DNA from: Pseudomonas fildesensis
GTDB taxonomy: Bacteria; Pseudomonadota; Gammaproteobacteria; Pseudomonadales; Pseudomonadaceae
NCBI RefSeq assembly: GCF_001050345.1
Contig: NZ_LFMW01000039.1
Location: 1-64,000 of the forward strand
Length of the DNA: 64,000 nucleotides
Reading direction: 5' to 3'
This document shows, in pieces, positions 43,339 through 52,846 of this stretch. Every line of letters starts with the position of its first letter. The stretch's first letter is position 1. The position numbers and the translations under genes are program-made. The notes beneath the pieces are model-generated. The model saw only the letters and a program-made list of their open reading frames with translations, searched no databases and had not been told where the DNA came from.

Positions 43339-44399
43339 CAGGCGTTCCTCGCGGCGAAGTCGATACGCGGGTCCACCAGGGTGTAGCAGAGGTCGCCGAT
43401 CAGTTTTATCAGCAGGCCGAACAGGGTGAAGATAAACAGCGAGCCGAACACCACCGGGTAGTCGCGCGACACCGCCGCTTCGTAGCTCATGCGGCCCAGG
43501 CCATCGAGGGAAAAGATCACTTCGATCAGCAGGGAGCCGGCAAAAAACACGCTGATAAACGCTTGTGGAATCCCCGAGATCACCAGCAGCATCGCGTTGC
43601 GGAACACATGGCCGTACAGCACCCGACGTTCGCTCAGGCCCTTGGCGCGGGCGGTGACCACATACTGGCGCGTGATTTCATTGAGGAACGAGTTTTTTGT
43701 GAGGATGGTCAGGGTGGCGAACCCACCGATCACCAGCGCCGACACCGGCAATACCAAGTGCCAGAAGTAGTCGGCGATCTTGCCCACGGTGCTCAGCTCT
43801 TCGAAATTTTCCGAGACCAGCCCGCGCACCGGGAACCAGTTCAGCGAGGTGCCACCGGCGAAGACCACGATCAGGAACATCGCAAACAGAAACGCTGGCA
43901 TGGCATATCCGATCACGATGGCGGTGCTGCTCCACACATCAAAGCTGCTGCCATGGCGCACCGCCTTGCGAATCCCCAGCGGGATCGACACCAGGTAGGT
44001 GATCAGCGTGGCCCACAGGCCGAGGGAGATGGTGACGGGCATCTTTTCCAGGATCAGGTCGGTCACTGTCGCGCCACGGAAGAAGCTGTTGCCGAAATCC
44101 AGCTGGGCGTAGCTCTTGAGCATCAGCCACAAGCGTTCGGGTGCGGGCTTGTCGAAGCCGTACTGTTTTTCGATGTCCTTGATCAGTTTGGGGTCCAGGC
44201 CACGGCTGGCCCGTGAGCCGCTGCTGATGCTTTCGCCGGAGGAACCTCCGACACCGCCGCCGCCGATCCCTTGCAAGTGCGCTATGGCTTGCTCGACCGG
44301 CCCGCCGGGCGCGGCCTGCACGATCACGAAGTTCACCAGCAGGATGATCACCAAGGTCGGGATTATCAGCAGCAGGCGTCGCACGATATAGGCAAACAT
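43338..44399 (-). CDS. Peptide ABC transporter permease (YejB/NppB-like, copy 1)
   Basis: A 353-residue DppB/OppB-type permease with six helices. Marks are the first helix MFAYIVRRLLLIIPTLVIILLVNF, the YejB-specific long periplasmic insert (about 45-110), ARAKGLSERRVLYGHVFRNAML and SRDYPVVFGSLFIFTLFGLL. It is paired with the YejE-like subunit, and its start overlaps the binding-protein stop by one base. Confidence 0.94.
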   Translation of the reverse strand: MFAYIVRRLLLIIPTLVIILLVNFVIVQAAPGGPVEQAIAHLQGIGGGGVGGSSGESISSGSRASRGLDPKLIKDIEKQYGFDKPAPERLWLMLKSYAQLDFGNSFFRGATVTDLILEKMPVTISLGLWATLITYLVSIPLGIRKAVRHGSSFDVWSSTAIVIGYAMPAFLFAMFLIVVFAGGTSLNWFPVRGLVSENFEELSTVGKIADYFWHLVLPVSALVIGGFATLTILTKNSFLNEITRQYVVTARAKGLSERRVLYGHVFRNAMLLVISGIPQAFISVFFAGSLLIEVIFSLDGLGRMSYEAAVSRDYPVVFGSLFIFTLFGLLIKLIGDLCYTLVDPRIDFAARNA

Positions 44400-46258
44400 C
44401 AGCGGGCACCCCCGCGTTTTTTCAGCTCGGCGTTCATTTGTTCATTCGTCAGTGGCGTGGGGCTGATTTCCCACCAGGTTTCCAGGGCTTCATCGTTTTT
44501 CGCCTCGATGGCCGGGCGACCGAATCGGTTCCACCACGCGGCGGAGGTGCCGGGCGGGTAGTAATTGGGGATCCACAGGTAATTCCATTGCAGCACGCGG
44601 TCCAGGGCGTGGGCGTAGGTGAGCATTTGTGCCTGGGTGTCGGCCTTGACCAGGCCCTTGATCAGGGTATCGACAGCCGGGTCCTTCAGCACCATGTAGT
44701 TGTTGGCGCCCGAATCGAAAGCGGCAGCGGAACCGAAGTAGTTGTACAGCTCCATCCCGGGCGAAGTGGTCACCGGGAAACCCGTCACGATCATGTCGTA
44801 ATCGCGGGTCATCAACCGGTTCACGTACTGGGAGGAATCAATGCGGCGGATATTCAGGGTAATGCCGATCTGCGCCAGGTTGCGTTTGTACGGCAACAAC
44901 AGGCGCTCAAGGCCGTTCTGGGTATTAAGGAACGTGAACTCCAGCGGCTCGCCCTCGGCGTTGACCAGCTTGTCGCCAGCCGGTTTCCAGCCGGCCTCTT
45001 CCAGCAGGGCCAGGGCTTGCAGTTGCTTGTCGCGGATCATGCCGCTGCCATCGGTGACCGGGGCCTTGAAGACCTGGGTGAACACCTCGTCGGGGACTTG
45101 CCCGCGCAAGGGTTCTAGAATTTTTAGTTCTGCCTGGGTGGGCAACTCGCTGGCGGCCAGCGGGCTATTGGAAAAGTAGCTCTGCTGGCGGATGTACAGG
45201 TTGCGCATCATCTGCCGATTGGCCCATTCGAAATCCCACAGCATCGCCAGCGCCTGGCGCACACGGCGGTCCTTGAAGATCGGGTTTTGCACGTTAAACA
45301 CATAACCCTGGGCCGGTTGCGGCATGTCCTTGGCCAAATGCGCACGTTGCAGGCGGCCATCGTCCAGGGCCGGGCCGTTGTAGCCGATGGAGTAACCGGT
45401 GGCGGAGAATTCGCGGTTGAAGTCGTAGGCACCGCCGCGCAGCACCTGGCGCGCCACTTCGGTGTCGCCGAAATACTCCAGGCTCAGGTGGTCGAAGTTG
45501 TACAGGCCACGGCTGACGGGCAAGTCCTTGCCCCACCAATTGGGGTCGCGGGTAAAGGTGATGGTGCTGCCGGAGTCGATCTTGCTGACCTTGTACGGGC
45601 CGCTGCCCAGCGGGGCTTCGTAGCCGCCGCCGTTGGCGAAGTCGCGGGTCTTCCACCAGTGCTCGGGGAATACGGGGAGGGTGGCGATATCCAGGGGCAG
45701 GGTGCGGTTTTCATTGCTGGAGAAATCGAAGCGCACCTGGCGCTCGCCTTCGACTTCGACGTGTTTCACGTCGGCGAACAGAGTGCGAAAGCGCAGGCTG
45801 CCCTGGGTCATCAGCAAATCAAAGCTGTAGCGCACGTCTTCGGCGGTGATGGGTTTGCCATCGGCAAAACGCGCCTTGGGGTTGAGGTAGAAGCGCAGCG
45901 ACAGACCATCGTCGGCGCGTTCCATCTTTTCGGCGACCAGGCCGTAGACCGTGTAGGACTCGTCCAGCGAGCGCAGGGCTAGGGGCGCGTACAGCCAGCC
46001 GTCGACCTGGGACACGCCGATGCCTTTGTCGATATAGGGCAGCACATGATCGAAACGCCCGATTTCGATGGCTGAACGCCGCAAAGTGCCGCCCTTGGGG
46101 GCATTGGGGTTGGCGTAGTCGAAATGGCTGAAACCGGCGGGGTACTTGGCCGGTTCGCCGTACACCGTGAGGTAGGTTTGCGGGGCCGCGATCACGGCGC
46201 TGCTGGCCAGCAGAAGGGCCAGGGTGAAGCCAAGCAGGGAAGAAAAAGCCAATCGCAT
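44399..46258 (-). CDS. Peptide-binding protein of ABC transporter (YejA/NppA-like, copy 1)
   Basis: 619 residues from the ATG at 46,258, which opens a good signal peptide (MRLAFSSLLGFTLALLLASS, cleavage near AVIAAPQ). SBP_bac_5 family: FSHFDYANPNAPKGGTLR, LRFYLNPKARFADGKPITAEDVRYSF, and late NYMVLKDPAVDTLIKGLV and RVLQWNYLWIPNYYPPG. The YejA/NppA group brings in peptides and, in other species, peptide antibiotics such as microcin C or peptidyl nucleosides. Unlike the neighbouring npp operon, this copy has a single binding protein. Confidence 0.92.
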   Translation of the reverse strand: MRLAFSSLLGFTLALLLASSAVIAAPQTYLTVYGEPAKYPAGFSHFDYANPNAPKGGTLRRSAIEIGRFDHVLPYIDKGIGVSQVDGWLYAPLALRSLDESYTVYGLVAEKMERADDGLSLRFYLNPKARFADGKPITAEDVRYSFDLLMTQGSLRFRTLFADVKHVEVEGERQVRFDFSSNENRTLPLDIATLPVFPEHWWKTRDFANGGGYEAPLGSGPYKVSKIDSGSTITFTRDPNWWGKDLPVSRGLYNFDHLSLEYFGDTEVARQVLRGGAYDFNREFSATGYSIGYNGPALDDGRLQRAHLAKDMPQPAQGYVFNVQNPIFKDRRVRQALAMLWDFEWANRQMMRNLYIRQQSYFSNSPLAASELPTQAELKILEPLRGQVPDEVFTQVFKAPVTDGSGMIRDKQLQALALLEEAGWKPAGDKLVNAEGEPLEFTFLNTQNGLERLLLPYKRNLAQIGITLNIRRIDSSQYVNRLMTRDYDMIVTGFPVTTSPGMELYNYFGSAAAFDSGANNYMVLKDPAVDTLIKGLVKADTQAQMLTYAHALDRVLQWNYLWIPNYYPPGTSAAWWNRFGRPAIEAKNDEALETWWEISPTPLTNEQMNAELKKRGGAR

Positions 46259-46391
46259 TATCAGCCTTGAGCGCCGGGGGACGAAGAATAATAGGGATTT
46301 GTACGCTAACGGCTTGAGCATCGCCAGTCGTCACATGCACAACGGCCCACCAAAAGGCGGGCCGTTGTTTATAGCATCAGCACAGACTGGA

Positions 46392-46673
46392 TCAGTCCTG
46401 GCGGCTGGTGACTTCCAGCAGGTGATAACCGAACTGGGTTTTCACTGGACCTTGCACGGTGTTGACCGGGGCGCTGAAGACGACGGCGTCGAATTCTTTG
46501 ACCATCTGGCCTGGACCGAACGAACCCAGGTCACCGCCTTGACGGCTGGAAGGGCAGCTGGAGTTGGCTTTGGCGACTTCAGCGAAATCGGCGCCGCCTT
46601 CGATCTGGGTTTTGAGTTCGTTGCACTTGTCTTCGCTTGCAACGAGGATGTGACGGGCGGTGGCTTTGGCCAT
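46392..46673 (-). CDS. ppiC: Parvulin-type peptidyl-prolyl cis-trans isomerase (PpiC family), second copy
   Basis: A 93-residue single parvulin domain (ARHILVASEDKCNELKTQIEGGADF, SSCPSSRQGGDLGSFGPGQMV, FGYHLLEV) without signal peptide. It differs clearly from the copy at 32,014. AAGGAG-type sequence precedes the start. It lies between the two peptide-transporter operons, next to a long palindromic element. Confidence 0.93.
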   Translation of the reverse strand: MAKATARHILVASEDKCNELKTQIEGGADFAEVAKANSSCPSSRQGGDLGSFGPGQMVKEFDAVVFSAPVNTVQGPVKTQFGYHLLEVTSRQD

Positions 46674-46774
46674 GGGGAGTAACTCCTTGAATAAAAAGGT
46701 GAGCGTACCGGATTCAGGTGGTTATTTGTTGGCAAAGTTCCCTTGGGGTGGTGGTTGGTTGGTGGTTGGTTTGG

Positions 46775-47292
46775 TACATATCCGTTTCTGCGGTAACGGC
46801 TGCTTATGGTTCCGCTCTTACAGCGGGTCACTTTTGTAAAGACACAAAAGTAACCAAAAGGTCTTCGCCCCACCACTCGGCACCTCGCTTAGGCTCGGTG
46901 TGCCCGAACGCAGGCTTTGGAGCGTGGGCCGCCGCCATGGGCCATCCCTGGCCCAGGGCGGCTAACCCGGCGTCCTGCCGGGTTGCCCACGCTCCAAAGC
47001 CTGCGTTCGGCCAGCGTGGTTTTACGGGGCGTCTGAGATCAAGATCACAAGCAAGATCAACAGATGCTCGCTTCGCATCGCTGATCGTTCCCACGCGGAG
47101 CGTGGGAACGATCAGGCGCCCCGTTAAACACGCTGGCCGGAGTGAGGGCATGCCGAGCCTAAGCGAGGCACCGAGTGGTGGGGCAAGAGCCTTTTGCTTA
47201 CTTTTGGCTGGGCCGGCATTCCGGCTCTTCCAAAAGTGAGTCGCTGTAAGAGCGAAACCCATATCAGCCATCACCCAAGTAACGGATATGTA
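46775..47292. repeat. 518-bp nested palindromic element
   Basis: Outer ends TACATATCCGTT (46,775-46,786) and AACGGATATGTA (47,281-47,292) are exact complements. Inside are three further paired blocks: a CTCTTACAGCG-CACTTTTG block with its complement near 47,230-47,250; 46,871-46,905 with 47,147-47,181 (around CCTCGCTTAGGCTCGG); and a stem TTTACGGGGCG with CGCCCCGTTAAA near 47,022 and 47,117. A perfect 26-bp hairpin (46,904-46,929 with 46,985-47,010) and a GATCGTTCCCACGC repeat (47,083-47,113) sit within. No coding frame is supported. It fills 46,674-47,297, which has no other feature apart from a GGTGGTTGGTT-rich stretch at 46,743-46,774. Confidence 0.85.
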
Positions 47293-47297
47293 CACGG

Positions 47298-48911
47298 TCA
47301 AACCCCAACAACAGTGGGCACCAAAAACGCCGCCTCCAAAAGCTGCCGCGTATAAGCATGCTGCGGATCAGCAAAAATCGCCGAGGCATCCCCCTGTTCC
47401 ACCACCTGCCCATGTTTCACCACCATCAACTGGTGACTCAGCGCCTTGACCACCGCCAAATCATGGCTGATAAACAGATAAGTAAGGTTGTACTTGGCCT
47501 GCAAACTACGCAACAACTCCACCACCTGCCGCTGCACCGTGCGATCCAGCGCCGAAGTCGGTTCATCCAGCAAAATCAGCCGCGGCTTGAGCACCAGAGC
47601 CCGGGCGATGGCGATACGCTGACGCTGGCCACCCGAGAACTCATGCGGATACCGATGCCGCGACTCCGGGTCCAGGCCAACCTCCTTGAGCGCCGCAATA
47701 ATCGCCGCCTCCTGCTCCGCAGGCGTGCCCATCTTGTGGATGCGCAAACCTTCGCCAACGATCTCGCTGACACACATCCGCGGGCTTAAACTGCCGAACG
47801 GGTCCTGGAACACCACCTGCATTTCCCGGCGTAACGGGCGCACTTGTTGCTGGGTCAGCTTGTCCAGTTGCTGGCCTTCGAAGCGAATTCCGCCTTTGCT
47901 GGCGATCAAGCGCAAAATCGCCAGGCCCAGGGTCGACTTGCCCGAGCCGCTTTCGCCGACGATGCCCAGGGTCTGGCCCTGGGGCAGGCTGAAATTGATG
48001 CCGTCCACCGCCTTGACGTAATCCACGGTGTTGCGCAAAAAGCCTTTCTTGATCGCAAACCAGACCCTAAGGTCATCGACCACCAGCAACGGCGGCCCGA
48101 TCGCGTTGTTGGCGGGCCCGCCGCTGGGCTCGGCGGCCAGCAGTTCCTGGGTGTAAGGGTGTTGCGGCGACTGGAACAGGGTCTCGCAGTCAGCTTGTTC
48201 AACGATGCAACCCTGCTGCATCACGCACACGCGATGGGCAATACGGCGCACCAGGTTCAGATCATGGCTGATCAGCAGCAACGCCATGCCCAGCCGCGCC
48301 TGCAGCTCCTTGAGCAGCTCCAGGATTTTCAATTGCACGGTGACGTCGAGGGCCGTGGTCGGCTCATCCGCGATCAACAGTTCCGGCTCGTTGGCCAGCG
48401 CCATGGCGATCATCACCCGCTGGCGCTGGCCGCCGGACAGTTCGTGAGGCAGCGCCTTGAGGCGCTTGTGCGGTTCGGGGATGCCCACCAGTTCGAGCAA
48501 TTCCAGGGTGCGCCGGGTGGCGACCTTGCCGGTCAGGCCCTTGTGCAGGCCGAGCACTTCGTTGATCTGCTTCTCAATGTTGTGCAGCGGGTTCAACGAG
48601 GTCATCGGCTCCTGGAAGATCATCGCAATACGGTTGCCGCGAATATGCCGCAGGGTTTTTTCCTTGAGGGTCAGCAGGTCCTGGCCGGAATACTCGATGG
48701 TGCCGGACGGGTGCCGGGCCAACGGGTAGGGCAGCAGGCGCAGGATCGAGTGGGCAGTCACCGATTTTCCGGAGCCGCTTTCGCCGACCAAGGCGATGGT
48801 TTCGCCGCGCTTGATATCGAAGCTGACGTTGTTCACCACACGGTGGTGATGGTCGCCTGTGACGAACTCGACGGAGAGGTCGCGGATTTCGATCAGATTG
48901 TCCTGATTCAT
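47298..48911 (-). CDS. nppD: Peptide ABC transporter ATP-binding protein (NppD/YejF)
   Basis: 537 residues from the ATG at 48,911. A double ABC ATPase: two GESGSGKS Walker A loops, LSGGQRQRVMIAMAL and FSGGQRQRIAIARAL signatures, DEPTTALDVT and DEPTSALDRT. Last gene of the five-gene operon downstream of mltD, the position of PA1807 (nppD) in P. aeruginosa. Its stop lies six bases outside the palindromic element, and the final residues (FLVPTVVGV) may come from sequence added next to that element. Confidence 0.93.
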   Translation of the reverse strand: MNQDNLIEIRDLSVEFVTGDHHHRVVNNVSFDIKRGETIALVGESGSGKSVTAHSILRLLPYPLARHPSGTIEYSGQDLLTLKEKTLRHIRGNRIAMIFQEPMTSLNPLHNIEKQINEVLGLHKGLTGKVATRRTLELLELVGIPEPHKRLKALPHELSGGQRQRVMIAMALANEPELLIADEPTTALDVTVQLKILELLKELQARLGMALLLISHDLNLVRRIAHRVCVMQQGCIVEQADCETLFQSPQHPYTQELLAAEPSGGPANNAIGPPLLVVDDLRVWFAIKKGFLRNTVDYVKAVDGINFSLPQGQTLGIVGESGSGKSTLGLAILRLIASKGGIRFEGQQLDKLTQQQVRPLRREMQVVFQDPFGSLSPRMCVSEIVGEGLRIHKMGTPAEQEAAIIAALKEVGLDPESRHRYPHEFSGGQRQRIAIARALVLKPRLILLDEPTSALDRTVQRQVVELLRSLQAKYNLTYLFISHDLAVVKALSHQLMVVKHGQVVEQGDASAIFADPQHAYTRQLLEAAFLVPTVVGV

Positions 48912-48912
48912 C

Positions 48913-49932
48913 TCATTTCCTCGGGTCGAAGGCATCGCGAGCGGACTCGCCGATAAACACCAGCAAACTCAACATCACCGCGAGCACGGCAAACGCGCTC
49001 ATGCCCAGCCACGGCGCCTGCAGGTTGGATTTGCCCTGGGCCACCAGTTCACCAAGGGAAGGCGAGCCGGCCGGGAGGCCAAAGCCGAGAAAGTCCAGGG
49101 CGGTGAGGGTGCCGATGGCGCCGGTGAGGATGAAGGGCATGAAGGTCATGGTCGAGACCATGGCATTGGGCAGGATATGCCGGAACATGATCGCGCCGTT
49201 CTGCATGCCCAAGGCACGCGCCGCGCGCACGTATTCAAGGTTGCGCCCACGCAGGAACTCGGCGCGCACCACGTCAACCAGGCTCATCCACGAGAACAAC
49301 AGCATGATCCCCAGTAGCCACCAGAAGTTTGGTTGCACAAAACTGGCGAGGATGATCAACAGGTACAGCACCGGCAAACCGGACCAGATTTCCAGGAAGC
49401 GTTGCCCGGCCAGGTCGACCCAGCCGCCGTAGAAACCCTGCAAGGCACCGGCAATCACGCCGATGATCGAGCTGAGCACGGTCAGGGTCAGGGCAAACAG
49501 CACCGACACACGGAACCCGTAGATCACCCGCGCCAGTACATCGCGGCCCTGGTCATCGGTGCCCAGCAGGTTGACCGAAGACGGCGGGCCGGGTGCAGGC
49601 ACTTTGAGGTCGTAGTTGATGCTCTGGTAACTGAACGGGATCGGCGCCCATAGCGTCCACGCGTCCTTGGCCTTGAGCAGCTCCTGGATGTAGGGGCTTT
49701 TGTAATTGGCCTCCAGCGGGAATTCGCCGCCAAAGGTGGTCTCGGGGTAGCGATTGAGGGCCGGGAAATACCAGTCGCCGTCGTAGTGCACGGCCAGCGG
49801 CTTGTCGTTGGCAATCAACTCCGCGCCCAGGCTCAGGCCGAACAGGATCAGGAACAGCCACAGCGACCACCAGCCACGCTTGTTGGCCTTGAATCGCTCG
49901 AACCGGCGGCGATTGAGGGGGGACAAGTTCAT
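48913..49932 (-). CDS. nppC: Peptide ABC transporter permease (NppC/YejE)
   Basis: A 339-residue DppC-type permease, closely parallel to the protein at 42,316: MNLSPLNRRRFERFKANKRGWWSLW start, large periplasmic loop, GTDDQGRDVLARVIYGFRVS, ALGMQNGAIMFRHILPNAM, SLGELVAQGKSNLQAPWLG. Adjacent to nppB and nppD with gaps of one base. Confidence 0.94.
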   Translation of the reverse strand: MNLSPLNRRRFERFKANKRGWWSLWLFLILFGLSLGAELIANDKPLAVHYDGDWYFPALNRYPETTFGGEFPLEANYKSPYIQELLKAKDAWTLWAPIPFSYQSINYDLKVPAPGPPSSVNLLGTDDQGRDVLARVIYGFRVSVLFALTLTVLSSIIGVIAGALQGFYGGWVDLAGQRFLEIWSGLPVLYLLIILASFVQPNFWWLLGIMLLFSWMSLVDVVRAEFLRGRNLEYVRAARALGMQNGAIMFRHILPNAMVSTMTFMPFILTGAIGTLTALDFLGFGLPAGSPSLGELVAQGKSNLQAPWLGMSAFAVLAVMLSLLVFIGESARDAFDPRK

Positions 49933-49933
49933 C

Positions 49934-51007
49934 TCAGTGCTCCCGGCTGGCGAAGTCGATACGCGGATCGACCAGGGTATAGGTGAGGTCGCCGATCAGT
50001 TTCACCACCAGCCCCAGCAGGGTGAAGATAAACAGTGTGCCGAACACCACCGGGTAGTCGCGGTTGATCGCGGCTTCAAAGCTCATCAGGCCGAGGCCGT
50101 CGAGGGAAAAGATCACTTCCACCAGCAAGGACCCAGTGAAGAAAATCCCGATGAACGCCGACGGGAACCCGGCGATCACCAGCAGCATGGCGTTACGAAA
50201 TACATGGCCGTAGAGCACGCGGTGGTTGGTCAGGCCCTTGGCCTTGGCGGTGACCACGTACTGTTTGTTGATCTCATCGAGAAAGCTGTTTTTGGTCAGC
50301 AGGGTCATGGTCGCGAAGTTACCGATCACCAGCGCGGTGATCGGTAAGGCCAGGTGCCAGAAGTAATCGAGGACCTTGCCGCCCCAGCTCAATTCGTCAA
50401 AGTTGTTGGACGTGAGGCCGCGTAACGGAAACCAGTCGAAGTAGCTGCCGCCGGCAAACACCACGATCAGCAGGATCGCAAACAGGAACGCCGGGATCGC
50501 GTAGCCGACGATAATCGCCGAGCTGGTCCACACGTCGAAATGACTGCCGTGGCGCGTGGCCTTGGCGATCCCCAGGGGAATCGACACCAGGTACATGATC
50601 AACGTGCTCCATAACCCGAGGGAAATGGACACCGGCATCTTTTCCTTGATCAGGTCGATGACCTTGGCGTCACGGAAGAAGCTGTCACCAAAATCCAGGC
50701 TGGCGTAGTTCTTGACCATGATCCACAAGCGTTCCGGCGCCGACTTGTCGAAGCCGTACATCTTTTCGATTTCCTTGATCAGCGCCGGGTCCAGGCCCTG
50801 GGCACCACGGTAGCTGGAGCCGGCCACCGCGACTTCGGCACCACCACCGGCAATGCGGCTGGTGGCGCCTTCAAAGCCTTCGAGCTTGGCGATCATCTGT
50901 TCCACCGGGCCACCGGGGGCGGCCTGGATGATGATGAAGTTGATCAGCAGTATCCCGAACAGCGTGGGGATGATCAGCAACAGGCGGCGAACAATATAGG
51001 CCAGCAT
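49934..51007 (-). CDS. nppB: Peptide ABC transporter permease (NppB/YejB)
   Basis: A 357-residue DppB-type permease with the YejB-type insert after helix 1 (about 45-115), TAKAKGLTNHRVLYGHVFRNAML and NRDYPVVFGTLFIFTLLGLV. It forms the membrane channel with NppC. The start is directly adjacent to the nppA2 stop. Confidence 0.94.
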   Translation of the reverse strand: MLAYIVRRLLLIIPTLFGILLINFIIIQAAPGGPVEQMIAKLEGFEGATSRIAGGGAEVAVAGSSYRGAQGLDPALIKEIEKMYGFDKSAPERLWIMVKNYASLDFGDSFFRDAKVIDLIKEKMPVSISLGLWSTLIMYLVSIPLGIAKATRHGSHFDVWTSSAIIVGYAIPAFLFAILLIVVFAGGSYFDWFPLRGLTSNNFDELSWGGKVLDYFWHLALPITALVIGNFATMTLLTKNSFLDEINKQYVVTAKAKGLTNHRVLYGHVFRNAMLLVIAGFPSAFIGIFFTGSLLVEVIFSLDGLGLMSFEAAINRDYPVVFGTLFIFTLLGLVVKLIGDLTYTLVDPRIDFASREH

Positions 51008-52846
51008 TTAATCGCCTCCGCTCGCCGGATCGGCGCTTTGAGTGGTGTCCAGGGTAACCGCCGGTTTGACGTCGGGTTTGGCCCACCAAGTGGCGATGCC
51101 GACGTCGTAGCGTGGCGGGACCTTGGGGTGGCCAAGGTGGTCCCAGTACGCCACGCGGTAGGTCTTGATGTGCCAGTTCGGGATCACGTAGTAGCCAAAC
51201 TGCAGCACGCGGTCGAGGGCCCTGGCATGGGCGACCAGGCTCGTACGCGAGTTGGCGTCGATCAGTTCTTCCACCAGTTGGTCGACGGCCGGGTCCTTGA
51301 GCCCCATGTAGTTGCGGCTGCCGGACTTGTCGGCGCTGGAGGACTTCCAGAATTCGCGCTGCTCGTTACCCGGCGAGGTGGATTGCGGAAAGCTGCCCAC
51401 CAGCATGTCGAAATCCCGCGAACGAATACGGTTGACGAACTGGGAGACGTCGACCCGGCGAATCACCAGGTCGATGCCCAGGTCGGCCAGGTTGCGCTTG
51501 AACGGCAGCAGGATGCGTTCGAACTCGGTCTGCGCCAGCAGGAACTCGATGCTCACCGGTTTGCCGGTGGTGTCGACCATCTTGTCGTCGACGATGCGCC
51601 AGCCGGCTTCCTGCAATAGCTGGTAGGCCTCGCGCTGTTGGGTGCGGATCATGCCGCTGCCATCGGTTTTGGCTGGCTCGAAGGCCTGGGTGAAAACTTC
51701 GGCCGGGATCTTGTCGCGCAGGGGTTCGAGGATCGCCAGTTCGTCCGGGCCGGGCAGGCCGGTGGCGGCCATTTCCGAGTTTTCAAAGTAACTGCGGGTG
51801 CGGCTGTAGGCACCGTTGAACAGCTGCTTGTTACTCCATTCGAAATCGAACAACAGGCTGATGGCCTTGCGCACGCGCACGTCCTGGAACATCGGCTTGC
51901 GGGTGTTGAACACAAAGCCCTGCATCCCCGTGGGGTTGCCGTTGGGGATTTCTTCCTTGATCAACCGACCCTCTGTCACCGCCGGAACGTTGTACGCATT
52001 GGCCCAGTTCTTGGCACTGAACTCCAGCCAATAGTCGAACTGCCCGGCCTTCAACGCTTCCAGGGACACGGTGCTGTCGCGGTAGTAGTCAGTGATGCGG
52101 TTATCAAAGTTGTAGAAACCCTTGGTGACTGCCAGGTCCTTGGCCCAGTAGTCCTTGACCCGCTCATAGCGAATCATGCGTCCGGCCTTGACCTCGGCCA
52201 CCTTGTACGGCCCGCTGCCCAGCGGTATTTCAAGGTTGCCCTTGGCAAAGTCGCGGGTTGCCCACCAATGCTTGGGCAATACCGGGAGTTGCCCGAGGAT
52301 CAGCGGCAATTCGCGGTTATTGGTGCGCTTGAACTTGAACAGTACCCGCAGCGGGTCTTCGGCCACCACTTCGTCGATGTCGGCGTAGTAGGTGCGGTAG
52401 AGCGGTGAGCCTTCCTTCATCAGAGTCTCGAAGGAGAACACCACGTCTTCGGCGCGGATCGGGTGGCCATCGTGGAAACGTGCTTCGGGGCGCAGGTAGA
52501 AGCGCACCCAGCTGTTGTCCGGGGCCTTTTCGATCTTGCCGGCGACCAGGCCGTATTCGGTGATGGGTTCATCCAGGCTTTGCATCGCCAGGGTGTCGTA
52601 GATCAGGCTGATGTTGTCCGCTGGCACGCCTTTGCTGATGAAGGAGTTGAGGCTGTCGAACCCGCCCATGGCCGATTCACGGAACGTGCCGCCCTTGGGT
52701 GCGTCCGGGTTGACGTAGTCAAAATGCTTGAAGTTGGCGGGGTACTTGGGCGGCTCGTTGTAGAGGGTCAGCGCATGTTGTGGGGCGGCATTGACCGCGG
52801 AGCACAGCAACAGGCTGCTCAGCAATGCAGTACGCAAAGACATCAT
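51008..52846 (-). CDS. nppA2: Peptide-binding protein 2 of the npp transporter
   Basis: 612 residues from ATG-ATG at 52,846/52,843, overlapping the upstream gene's stop by 4 bp. Signal peptide (MMSLRTALLSSLLLCSAVNA-AP), then SBP_bac_5: FKHFDYVNPDAPKGGTFRES, WVRFYLRPEARFHDGHPIRAEDVVFSFETL, NYMGLKDPAVDQLVEELI. It corresponds to PA1810. Two different receptors in one operon widen the peptide range. Confidence 0.92.
   Translation of the reverse strand: MMSLRTALLSSLLLCSAVNAAPQHALTLYNEPPKYPANFKHFDYVNPDAPKGGTFRESAMGGFDSLNSFISKGVPADNISLIYDTLAMQSLDEPITEYGLVAGKIEKAPDNSWVRFYLRPEARFHDGHPIRAEDVVFSFETLMKEGSPLYRTYYADIDEVVAEDPLRVLFKFKRTNNRELPLILGQLPVLPKHWWATRDFAKGNLEIPLGSGPYKVAEVKAGRMIRYERVKDYWAKDLAVTKGFYNFDNRITDYYRDSTVSLEALKAGQFDYWLEFSAKNWANAYNVPAVTEGRLIKEEIPNGNPTGMQGFVFNTRKPMFQDVRVRKAISLLFDFEWSNKQLFNGAYSRTRSYFENSEMAATGLPGPDELAILEPLRDKIPAEVFTQAFEPAKTDGSGMIRTQQREAYQLLQEAGWRIVDDKMVDTTGKPVSIEFLLAQTEFERILLPFKRNLADLGIDLVIRRVDVSQFVNRIRSRDFDMLVGSFPQSTSPGNEQREFWKSSSADKSGSRNYMGLKDPAVDQLVEELIDANSRTSLVAHARALDRVLQFGYYVIPNWHIKTYRVAYWDHLGHPKVPPRYDVGIATWWAKPDVKPAVTLDTTQSADPASGGD

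Noticed and set aside
46743..46774. Tandem GGTTGGT-like run as a G-quadruplex or CRISPR-like repeat
   Set aside because: G runs are mostly only two bases long and the units are too short and irregular. No array of spaced repeats exists here or elsewhere in the window.
47083..47113. Simple rho-independent terminator
   Set aside because: The hairpin is perfect but lacks a T-run and belongs to the dispersed GATCGTTCCCACGC repeat family.
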